Below, piece after piece: positions 11,739-23,600 of a stretch of 64,000 nt of DNA (positions are counted from its first letter, which is position 1; each line of letters begins with the position of its first letter). Source of the stretch: Macrostomum hystrix (Eukaryota; Platyhelminthes; Macrostomidae); NCBI GenBank assembly GCA_950097015.1, contig CATNEN010000003.1, positions 13,869,001 to 13,933,000 on the forward strand. Reading direction: 5' to 3'. The translations under genes and the position numbers were made by a program. The notes under the pieces are model-generated. The model did not search any database. It was not told the DNA's origin and saw only the letters and a list, made by a program, of their open reading frames with translations.

Positions 11739-14700
11739 TCTGCAAGATTATTCCTTCACTTGTAGCTGTGGGCTTTCCTGTTTATTTCCTGTTAGGTTTT
11801 CTTCGCTTCTGTTTGTTTATTTGTTAATTATTTCATTTTTAAACTTGTCAACACTATTGAGTACGTACTGTGTCAGGTTTTGTTTTAATATTTTGCATTG
11901 CTGTCTAGTGTATGTGTCTTCTTAGTTTTATCTGCTGTTTAGATTGCAAATTTCTCTTTTATTTGTTGCTTTCAGAAACAATAGCTCGTGATTTTGTGTA
12001 TTTTAAGGCAAAACAAAAATCATTAATACACTTTTAGTACTATAAAAGTTTATATTTGCATGTCACCAGTAATTTGAGTGCCTCTGTAGCTTAAGTTAAA
12101 ATATCATGTATCAAAACTACTTTCAATATGTTTTCCTGAATTATTCAATCTTTTATTCTGGTTTTTTTTCTTTAAAAGCCTTTCGAACGTCGGTCTAGAT
12201 TTCTCGCATGTAAAAACAGCTTAAATTCGCGCCATGAATGTAGTTTATAATAGCTTACTAGTTTATCAGCCTTATTATTCAGTTTTAATATGTATGGGAA
12301 GAATAAGTACCTTAAAAATTAGAGGCATGAAAACATGATTATTTTTGTTATCTTTCGCGCGAGTTTGAACCATCACTCTAGTAAGTCGGGTAATATGAAA
12401 AACAACCCTTATTATATTTTGTTATACTCGTAAAAAGCTTTCACTTCAACCAATAGCAGAACACTATAGCTTAGTTCTTTTTATCCTTTGCGCCCGTCTG
12501 TTAATTACTTGTGTTGGTTTAGTTTTTTAATAATAAAACAACAAATATTTCTGCTATGTCTGCAATGTAATCAATTAAAGTTAGTTTACCTGTAGCCGAT
12601 GAACTGTGCAAACTAGAATTTTCGCTGATACGCTTTGCATACTACTGCCAGTAAGTTCACTAGATGTAGTTTTATTTCATTTTAAAGTTAATTTTGTCTC
12701 CCAGCATACTCATAATATACCCGGCCTACTGTAACACATTTAAATCCATACTGAATGAGCATCTCTGTTCTGTCAATATTGTTGTTAATATTAAAGTACT
12801 TATAGTATAATATAAACTTTATATACTTTTAGCAAATAAATTACTACACGTGCATTATTCTCAACTTTCACAAGCTCAGTTATTTATAATATTGTATTGT
12901 GTGTATTTATGTCGGACAAAAGTGTTTGTGCCTAAATAAATAATTGTTATCCCACAACACAATGGTCTCTAAGCTGTTTATATTTTCTTCCGGATAGGTA
13001 ACATTAATTGTTCTTTTTTTCTTTACTATTATTGTTCTTTTTTTTATGTTCTATTAGAATTTGTGTACTCCATGTGAAAAGGTGTATGCCTACTTTTATA
13101 TCGTACATAACTACTTTCTAGTGTGTTGCTATGCAAGAATTTTGTTTAATAGTAAATAAATCTACGCAACATTTTCCTGCAAAAATCTAAACATTGGTTG
13201 GATAGTTAGCTTGGTTGTTGGCCATGCTATTAATTATTTTCTGTTGGCTTCATAATAAGAAACTTATTTGTTCTTTAAATGACTACTTTTGCCCATATTT
13301 TTTCATGAATTTTTTAGTTTAATTGCATTGGTTCAGAAGAATGAGACTAGAAATTAAATCCTGTATCGAACAAATAATTTTAAGAACAAATAATAAGGCG
13401 TAGTGCAGCAAGGATGCCAGAGTCCACGATATCGCCAAAACCGTATCTATATGTTATAAAGCTGAGAGATTATATAAATTTTCAACCTGCGTAGGGGCCT
13501 TCCGTATGATAATAAAGTACAAAAAACAAAAATGCTCTGCACTTTTGAATGTAGATGTACCGTACCAGTGAAAAGGAAGTTTTGCACGATTACCACACTG
13601 CAAAATTTTAACTTATAGACCGCATCGAAATTAACGTAGCTTTAAAATGGCAAGGATATAATTACGAAATGAATTTACTATTATTTTTTTCTACATAATA
13701 ACATGATACAGTAGTACAGTTCTTGTTCTCGCCTAGTTTTGTTCACTTTCTATTTGAAGCTACAGGGAACGTAAAACGGCGAAGTTTATTGTGCTTTCCG
13801 TCTCGCAGCTAAATCATTTCTGCAACATTTTTCTGTTATTTGGTTTTTAAGTCACGGATTTATTGTTGCATTTTCCGGTATAAATCAGTTAACGATTATT
13901 TATTTGGTCAGCTGATTATGCAGGGCGTGAAATTTAAAGTTGATACAAGTTACCGCTCATTCGCAAATCTTTGTGCAACTGCTTGTCTAATCATGTGACT
14001 TAATCATGTGATCAAGAGGCAGTTATTGTAGTAGTCTTAAAAGCAAGTTTTAGGTTTCCATGCGCAGCTAAGCTTGTTCAGCTCTGGTTTTTTTCTGACC
14101 GATGTATTTCTTTTGCTGTATATATATATTTTGTTTTATACAATACAAGAAAGGACATGTACTTTAAACTTATATTCATAGGTTCTGTATGTATATGTAT
14201 ATGCATATTATTGTAATTTACTTTTTATATTACTGAGTATCATGTATCATGTGAGACTTTGTTACCCCTTCTATTTTTAATAAGTAACTTTAGCTAACCT
14301 TAAGTTAGCTACTAGAACAGGTTAGACCTAGGTCCATTGCTTTATTATACTTAATCAATATTTTAGCATTTATTTACTACTTTTTGCTTTTGCTTTGTGT
14401 AAACTTCTTCATAGGCCTATGGATATGTAGAAATAAATAATTAAAGTATGTTTTCTGGCATTTTATATAGTTCTTAGTTTTGCCTTTGGGTAGTTAATTG
14501 ACATTTAAAATTGTACATATGTAAATTTCTATTTGCTTAGCTGGCTATATTATTTAATTTGAATATTTTTAGGACTTTAATGGCAAAATAAAGGCATATT
14601 TATATAAAAATCTCAATTTGTCCTGATGAACATTATTGTTAAAAGCTATGAATTTTTTTTACAATTTTTATTTCTATTGACTGTTGGTGATGACTTTGGA

Positions 14701-15099
14701 CATCAGGTAAATTGGGTAGGCATAGCAACCCCCAAGTCTTGTCTCTTTGACTGTACCCTAATTTATGGGGCCTAATTTTATAATTAATAAATAGTATGAC
14801 CTTGATACAAGAGTTAGAAATAATAGCTAGCTATATGACTTTTTATTCCTAAGTTATTCATTCTTTAATATTACAACCTAAATTCTAATGCCTAATGCTT
14901 TTAGTATCTAAACTGCCATCAATAACCTGTTTGACACTATTAATTCAATAGCATCAAGTAGGAAATGAGACTTCAAAATGAATGCACCTATTTTAATTAC
15001 AATTCTATGTATAATTTGCAATCTATAATAGTTTTTTTCAAATTTTTTGTTTGAAAACTTATAATATAAGCTAGTTTTTAGATGCTAAATAGTTTCTAA
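11739..15099. other. AT-rich intergenic DNA
   Basis: I see no open frame with family resemblance, no RNA gene and no obvious tandem array. The only small dispersed words are A/T runs. It may hold the distal 3' UTR of the OTUD5 homologue. Confidence 0.5.
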
Positions 15100-16200
15100 T
15101 CTATAGGAAAGAGGGATGGCTAGTATTGCTTGGTAGAATAAAGGAAAGTTAGACTTGTAACTAAATCCTACATAAAAGTTCATTTGAGATGCTATAAATA
15201 CTCCCCCTGAACAAGTAAGAAGAGTGACATTGTCATTAAAATAGACGCCTTTTATGGAGCGTTGTTGTATTGACAAAAATGGGTTGACAACAGGGTTTGA
15301 ATTGGCAGTCATTGAGCGCGTCTGAGGATCTGGCAGGCGAGCCGGTTTGATGCGTTCTATCGAGGCAACTTCAGGTTGCCATTGATCTCCAGGGTCATTG
15401 TGTTGGCGCAGCGGTGGATGACCTTGAAAGGACCCTGATATGGTGCTTCCAATGGTTTTCTCACACAATCTAATCGAAGCCAAGCAAATTCACAGGTCGA
15501 TAGGTCGGACGGAGGGTGAACTGGTCGATGCTGCATCCGTGGCAGTCGGTACGGGAAGAATAAACCGTGATGGCTTTGTGCGAGTTTTCGATTGTTGGAG
15601 TCGTCAGCAACGATTGGCCGAACAAGTGGCTGTTCATCGGTTACGGTGGAAAATGGAGAATTGCCAGTGTCATCCGGATAAATACGCAGACCAAAAAGAA
15701 CGACATTCAGTTGAGATAGCCATGAACGACCTCGTGCGCGAAGACTGGCTTTGAGAGAGAACGTTCTATCACCCCGTAAGGTTTAGGATTGTAAGCTGAC
15801 ATGCGAATGTGGTGAACACCGAGAAGTGTCACCAGGTCGGCCATCAGCTCAGAGCGAAACAATGTCCCTTGAGCAGTAACCAGGGTTAATGAATCTATAT
15901 GAATCTATAACGGTGAGAAGATAGTGACGCTGCGGTGTCGATAAGTCGTCGGGCTCCGGAGGTGGAAGTGGTCCCACTAAATCCATGTGGACAGTCGTAT
16001 AAAACGCTGTTTGAGGCACAGTAGGAAATGAACTGGGCGTTGAATGTGACGCCCAACTTTAGCGGCTTGGCACTGGAGACAAGTTATCCAATTCTGTACG
16101 TTTCAGATTTCATGCAGGGCCAAAAAACGATGGGCAACTAGGCGTAGTGTGGCCTTGACCCCGGCATGTGATTGGGTTGTGACGTCTCACAGTAAAGTGG
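15100..16200 (-). pseudogene. Decayed Ty3/gypsy-type retrotransposon fragment (integrase and pol C-terminus)
   Basis: Read on the minus strand, pieces of a retrotransposon integrase appear in the right order but in shifting frames. About 16190-16090 gives a zinc-binding HHCC region (SHAGVKATLRLVAHRF, then NWITCLQCQAAKVGRH). About 16000-15900 gives the start of the DDE core, with LVGPL-like and HYLLTVIDSY motifs. About 15450-15330 gives the C-terminal module (APYQGPFKVIHR, then TMTLEING). Frameshifts and stops separate the pieces, so it is inactive. I did not find reverse transcriptase, RNase H, gag or paired LTRs nearby. The motif style resembles the CsRn1-like branch of Ty3/gypsy, but that is a memory-based comparison. 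Confidence 0.8.
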
Positions 16201-17602
16201 ACAGTCAGGTAGACCAATGTAATTTTTTATCATTTATATTTTCCCAAATCAAGTAAGATTATTACACTTTTAAGACTTTAGTTTCTGTTTGTGAACTTTT
16301 ATTGTTCACTTTTGCATCTAGAAGTTTTCTTAGCATTTTTTGTTTTATGTATTCTCTACGATCTTTTCTTAAACAATTAGGGTGAACTTTTACTATTTTA
16401 GGAAATTTGCACCGTTTGACACTTCAAGTTTTAACTATAGGTTTTGCTATAGGTTAGCATAAAGCTCTGGTTCTTACTGAATGAAGCCTAGATAACAAGG
16501 CAGAAGCATTGAGTGCATGCTCAAGGATTTCTTTGTGCTCGTGCGCATCAGCCAGGGGGCAGCGGGGTAAAGAGAAGACTGACAAAAAATCGTAGTGACA
16601 ACCAGTACTTAAGGATTCCTCCCATCGATCTTGTCTCCCACTCCACACGGAGAGAGAGAGACCGCTGCATAGGTTGCCTATCGGATTTTGAAGCTTAAAC
16701 TATTTGCAGTCCTTTTACTATCAGTGCCTAGCGTGTTGCACTATTAAGATAAGTTGTCTGTCCGTGCGTCAGTCTGTTTCTAGATTCGTTGACGCGTTGT
16801 TCGTTTCTTTTAGAAAGAAAAAAAAGTTATCCGAACACGAAGTACTATTGAGAAGCTGGCCTGATTTAGTATGCATAACACACTTGTCGGATTCTGTCTG
16901 GCATTTGTAAATCGCCTTTCTCAGTCTCCAATTTGTTATCTGTTTCTCCTAGTCTATCCACCCTCCAGCTAGCAGCACTAGATGCACAGAATCTGGTACA
17001 GGTCCTTTACCGATCGCCCAGTTCCTAGTGGATACGGCCTCGGCGCCGCTTCCTTCATTTTAATTGGATGCAGCCTTCGATCTCGTCGCGCATGTCTAGA
17101 AGTTTTTTTTTCTCTCTCTCCGAATTGTCGACTAAAAAGGAGCCTCCCTTTTTCTAGCTCGCCTTCTGTCTTTTCTCTCTCTGCAGGCTGTCTGTGCTTC
17201 GCCAATTTCTTTCGATTTCTCTAAAATAGATTTCTCCAAGTGAATGCTCCTTGACCTCATCTTCTGTCTGTCGTTTTTCTTGTTTTCTCTCTCTATTACT
17301 CACTTATATAGTTTTTCTACGCATAGAAAATTTACTTGTATAATAAGAGCAAAGTCTATTTTTAAATAGTAATCAGTACCATTTTATCACTACTTAATTA
17401 TAACGTAAGTTTTCTTGTCGCTTATTTATGCAGTTTTTGGCCTTTTAAACTTGCACTATTTTGGCAGTTTAGCATTTTGTATATTATTGTGCCTCAAAAG
17501 ACGCGATCTAAGTTTGATTGATCAATAAAATCCTGTCTGAGTTGAGTTAAAGGTGAGACTGGCCTTCAATAGAATAGTGGATCACTCCCACGGACCCGCA
17601 GC
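16201..17602. other. Spacer and probable 5' flank of the SOCS-box gene
   Basis: No supported gene. There are T-rich and CTCTCT-rich patches around 17100-17290. An in-frame stop at 17570-17572 lies ten codons before the proposed start at 17603. No convincing TATA box was recognised. Confidence 0.45.
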
Positions 17603-20600
17603 ATGGGCCTTGAAGAGAGTCGACCTGTAGGCGCCATCTTCAGTGCCACACCGGCCTCGTCTGGACCAAAATCTGTCAGACGTCGGTCTGTGTCCTGGGG
17701 CAGCATTCACCGCTGCTCGCTGAACGAATGGGCTCGAGGTCATCACGGTGAGAACTTTATTTGGAGAAAATGATTATTCTATACAGATTCCGACTCACGA
17801 CTTTAAGGTCGGGGGTTCGATTCCCGACTTCACTAGAAAAATTTGTGTCCACTTAGCAAGACACTTAACTCTACAAGCTCGTAGATTGCTTCAGTTTACC
17901 CAGCTGTTACAACAGATACACAGTCTTAGCTGGGTAGTTGAGGGTGGGTGTAGCGTCCCCCCAGTCCATGGACTGAACAGCCGTACGCAGCTAGCAATCA
18001 ATTATTAAGCTGATCATAAACAGATCATAGTACGAGTGATATTTTCTATAACTTCGGCTGACAAGAATGAACTGCATGCCTGAACTTTGGTGTAGCAAAA
18101 TGTACTTTTCTTATCCGATGAAGTATTGATCTGTCGACTATTAGCTGAGTAGCATTCTGGTTGACTAGAAGGCTCCTAGAATTCTGTCCTTATATGTGAT
18201 AAATATTTTTTGGTTTTCCTATCTTGCCCCGGAGGCTAATAAAATCAATAATTAATTAAAATGAGTGCTCTCTTATAAGTCTAGATCTTTATTTGAAGAC
18301 TTTATTATTCAGCGCAATGCTAGTTATAATTATTACACTTTCAAAACAAATTTTCATATTTAAGTGCATAGATCGAAAGCATTACACATTATATCTTAAA
18401 GCTGAAGGTTTTGTTTGACGAAATCAACTAAATTCCTGCAGAGAAGCACTTTTCCAATTTGATTACAACTACAATGTAATTTTAACTAACATAATGGTTA
18501 AAACCGGAAGTCAGTGGGTTTATACGTGCTTTATGTATATACAAACCACTTTAGCACGCATATTTTAGAAAAAGCTGATTAAAAGAGTACACAATGACCT
18601 GTTCATGTGCTTGAAAACTCTCTAGCTCACTCTCTCTCTCTCTGTTATTGACAGCTTTTTGTGATTAATTTTTTTACTCGTTGATTTAATCTCCTCTGGT
18701 TATATTACGTTGTATAAGCAATCGCTCCTGACAGCTTCAGAAATGATCGAATCGTAACTAGCTACTCCCTCATGTGATGTCCTTTAGATTGAACGCTTGT
18801 TCGTTCATTACTTTCCGCTTTCGCTTGGTTGCGCTATCATTATTTTTCATCTTAATACAGTTTCTCTTCGAACCGATTCTCTGAAGAACCCTGAGAGCTG
18901 GTTTATTGGCTGGCCCACTTCGTTCCGTATCATTGAACAAGTTCATTTAACTTTTTCTTTTTCGGCAAAACTTACATTAGCGCGGTGTTCTCTGCCTTTG
19001 TACTCTTGTGCCTGAGCAGCTGTATGATTATAATTCTGGCCCTTATCGGCATGGGTGCGAATGTGTGTTTTTGCCGAGGGGGTGCTAGCTGCTAGTCCTT
19101 TATACTAAATTTCTATTATATTGCCAGTCAGTCTATTGACTTAGTTATTTGTTCTTCCATGGCCCTACTTGTTCTTACTTGTCAACGCTTGTCTAGAGTC
19201 GATATTATAGGGCCTATTCAAAGTGGATCGCGATTGAACTAATCCTTAGATTGAACAGATCCTCAGATCATCCGATCTTCAGAACTGATTACAAGATCCT
19301 GAGATTCTCACATCTAAATGATTCTCACGTTCTTTATAACCGAATTTCGGTAGAAATAACCATCTCGACTCTATAGATCAGGATGGCAAAGCCAAACGTA
19401 AAATATCCAATTTGTCCGTCTTTTATTTGATCCCATAAAATCCCCTATATTCACACGCATCTGCTCAGATTTTTATTGCATTATTTGATTTTCCTTCTAG
19501 TCAAAAGAAAATATTCCCATCGCCCTAATCCGAAGTCTTACAAAATATAATCCCCTCAACTGAGTGGGGAAATTTCCCCGAGAAGACGCTGAGAGGCTTC
19601 CATGTTCTAATCCAAAATAAGCCTAGGGAATTAAATTAATTCGCTGCTACCCGTGGAGGATCAGATATGTATCGGATTCCTATGTGAACTTGTTAGCTTT
19701 GCTGCAGTTCTGTCATTTCTTGTGAGCGCCTAGAGGCTTAATCTAATAGAATTTGATAGTGTCTCTCCTACAGCTAGTCCTGTTTAGCTAATTTAAAGCA
19801 ACAAAATTTCCACGGCGACGAAAAAATATAACCTGTCAAAATATCAGCATGTCTCTCATTATGTTTTACTGCTCTGCTTTTTCTCAACTACTTATCTACC
19901 CATATTTCTCTCACCCCTCCTCCTTCTCACCTTCTCCCTCCTTCACCGCTCTTCCTAACACCCTTTTCCCCTCCTCTTTCCCTCCTCTTTCCCCTCCTCC
20001 TTCTCCCCTCCTCCTTCTCCTCTCCTTGTTCCTCCTCCTTCTCCCCTCCTCCTTCTCCCCTCCTTTTTCCTCCTCCTTCTCCCCTCCTCCTTCTCCCCTC
20101 CTTTTTCCTCCTCCTTCTTCCCTCCTCCTTCTCCCCTCCTTCTCCCCTCCTCCTTCTCCTCTCCTCCTTTTCCCCTCCTTCTCCCCTCCCCATTCTCCTC
20201 TCCTCCTTCTCCCCTCCTCCTTCTCCCCTCCTTTTTCCTCCTCCTTCTCCCCTCCTCCTTCTCCCCTCCTCCTTCTCCCCTCCTCCTTCTCCCCTCCTCC
20301 TTCTCCCCTCCTTTTTCCTCCTCCTTCTCCCCTCCTCCTTCTCCCCTCCTCCTTCTCCCCTCCTTTTTCCTCCTCCTTCTTCCCTCCTCCTTCTCCCCTC
20401 CTTCTCCCCTCCTCCTTCTCCTCTCCTCCTTTTCCCCTCCTTCTCCCCTCCCCATTCTCCTCTCCTCCTTCTCCCCTCCTCCTTCTCCCCTCCACTTCTC
20501 CCCTCCTCTTGATTAATCGATGCAAAATGGTGTCATTTTATCCCGTCCCTTAGTACGTGCGTAATTTCCTATCTACAACTATCTAACTGAGAGGATTAAT

Positions 20601-23600
20601 GCCGAGATAGGGACTATATATGGCTGCAACACAAGCTAGGATAAACTTATCAATCGAAATCCAACAGATAGAAGAAGCATCCGATTATTGACTGCTTAGT
20701 TGTCTGCGAAAATTTTATTTAGCTTTGGTGCAAAAATTACTTAGGTCTCTCCTAAAATGCACAGAGAAAATCGGTTATTGTCTTCGGCAAACCCTATTTT
20801 TAAGCTTCTTTTTTCCCTAGCGCAAGCAGTTCTAAGGCCTGATAAGAAGTTATTAAATTATGATTCATCACACTTCTCACACCTTGTGTGCGTGTATGCC
20901 CGTAAGCTAAGTAACTCCTAAATTGAATAAATTTGTACCGTCATTTTTATGCCCTTATTGCATATTATTTCTGCGAAAGGGGATATTAAATAGCAGAGTG
21001 GGACTGGGAATGTTTGACAGTCGGGATTAATTCCGGATGTACGTGATCCTCAATCCGGGTTCGGATAATCAGAGGTTAAGGAACATAATAAAATGTGGAG
21101 TCAGAGAGTCAGATTTAGCATTAGACAACGTGAGGGAGAGAGTGGGAGAATAAGAGGGAGAGTGAGAGAATAGGTGTGAGAATGAGAGAATGAGAGGGAG
21201 AGTGGGAGAATAAGACGGAGAATGAGAATATAGGTGTGAGAATAAGAGGGACAGTGGGAGAATAGGTGGGGGAATAAGAGGGAGAGTGGGAGAATAGGTG
21301 TGAACATGAGAAGGCGAGTGGGAGAATAAGAGGGAGAGTGGGAGAATAGGTGTGAACATGAGAAGGCGAGTGGGAGAATAAGAGGGAGAGTGGGAGAATA
21401 GGTGGGAGAATAAGAGGGAGAGTGGGAGAATGGTGTGAGAATGAGAAAGCGAGTGGGAGAATAAGAGGGAGAGTGGGAGAATGGTGTGAGAATGAGAAAG
21501 CGAGTGGGAGAATAAGAGGGAGAGTGGGAGAATAGGTGTGAAAATGAGAAGGCGAGTGGGAGAATAAGAGGGAGAGTGGGAGAATGGTGTGAGAATGAGA
21601 AAGCGAGTGGGAGAATAAGAGGGAGAGTGGGAGAATCGGTGTTAAAATGAGAAGGCGAGTGGGAGAATAAGAGGGAGAGTGGGAGAATGGTGTGAGAATG
21701 AGAAAGCGAGTGGGAGAATAAGAGGGAGAGTGGGAGAATCGGTGTTAAAATGAGAAGGCGAGTGGGAGAATAAGAGGGAGAGTGGGAGAATGGTGTGAGA
21801 ATGAGAAAGCGAGTGGGAGAATAAGAGGGAGAGTGGGAGAATGGTGTGAGAATGAGAAAGCGAGTGGGAGAATAAGAGGGAGAGTGGGAGAATAGGTGTG
21901 AAAATGAGAAAGCGAGTGGGAGAATAAGAGGAAGAGTGGGAGAATGGTGTGAGAATGAGAAAGCGAGTGGGAGAATAAGAGGGAGAGTGGGAGAATGGTG
22001 TGAGAATGAGAAAGCGAGTGGGAGAATAAGAGGGAGAGTGGGAGAATAGGTGTGAAAATGAGAAAGCGAGTGGGAGAATAAGAGGGAGAGTGGGAGAATG
22101 GTGTGAGAATGTAAGGAAGAGTGAGAGAATGAAAGAGAGTTTAGGAGAAGGACAGAGAGAGAAATAGGAGAGAATACCCGATGGTATGTGAAATAAAGAG
22201 TGGACTAAACTCGTAGCAGAGTCCAATGCTTCTCAGGAAGTCTATAAATCAGTTACATTGTGGTTAAACTTTTTCTACCCCAGCTTGGGAGATTTGTCTC
22301 AGTTTTCCCCTGGGGCATTGGATATGATGTGAGCTAAGCTAATTGACTTTGCCAATTTTCTTATTGCGAGCTACATGACCGTCTGACTTCATATAGAGTT
22401 TATTGCCGGCAGCACTTGTTTCTTGTAAGCAATATACCTAATGCCTGATGTTATTTGCCTTATATGTGTAATATGTTTCCCATTTTTTATGAAAATTAGT
22501 CCGTATGATAGTCACAACTTGCTACAGTCGCAATTGCCTTTTAAATAATTTATGATTTTTTGTCTGGGTTGAAGTTTCTCTGAGTTCTTTGTACTATTAA
22601 AACTTTTATCATTTTTCGGTATACATTCTTTCTTTTTAAATATCTTTTTTGAAAATATAATCTGTGAATAGTCTGTGTTGTGAATGTTTCAAATCTGTGA
22701 ATCTTCAGTGATGGGAATGTTTCAAATCTGTGAATATTCAGTGCTGTGAGTGTTTCAAATCTGTGAATATTCAGTGATGTGAGTGTTTCAAATCTGTGAA
22801 TATGCAGTGATGTGAGTGTTTCAAATCTGTGAATCTTCAGTGATGTGAGTGTTTCAAATCTGTGAATATTCAGTGATGTGAGTGTTTCAAATCTGTGAAT
22901 AGTCTGTGTTGTGAATGTTTCAATTCTGTGAATCTTCAGTGATGTGAGTGTTTCAAATCTGTGAATATTCAGTGCTGTGAGTGTTTCAAATCTGTGAATC
23001 TTCAGTGATGTGAGTGTTTTAAATCTGTGAATATTCAGTGATGTGAGTGTTTCAAATCTGTGAATCTTCAGTGATGTGGGTGTTTCAAATCTGTGAATCT
23101 TCAGTGATGTGAGTGTTTTAAATCTGTGAATATTCAGTGATGTGAGTGTTTCAATTCTGTGAATCTTCAGTGATGTGAGTGTTTCAAATCTGTGAATCTT
23201 TAGTGATGTGAGTGTTTCAAATCTGTGAATCTTCAGTGATGTAAGTGTTTCAAATCTGTGAATCTTCAGTGATGTGAGTGTTTCAATTCTGTGAATCTTC
23301 AGTGATGTGAGTGTTTCAATTCTTTGAATCTTCAGTGATGTGAGTGTTTCAATTCTGTGAATCTTCAGTGATGTGAATGTTTCAATTCTGTGAATATTCA
23401 GTGATGTGAGTGTTTCAATTCTGTGAATATTCAGTGATGTGAATGTTTCAATTCTGTGAATATTCAGTGATGTGAATGTTTCAATTCTGTGAATATTCAG
23501 TGATGTGAATGTTTCAATTCTGTGAATATTCAGTGATGTGAGTGTTTCAATTCTGTGAATATTCAGTGATGTGAATGTTTCAAATCTGTGAATATTCAGT

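Noticed and set aside
15440-15754. Plus-strand 104-codon frame
   Set aside because: It is the antisense shadow of the minus-strand retrotransposon integrase remnant.
19849-20553. Ser/Pro/Leu and Gly/Glu/Arg frames on both strands
   Set aside because: Product of a C/T-only tract; no unique sequence.
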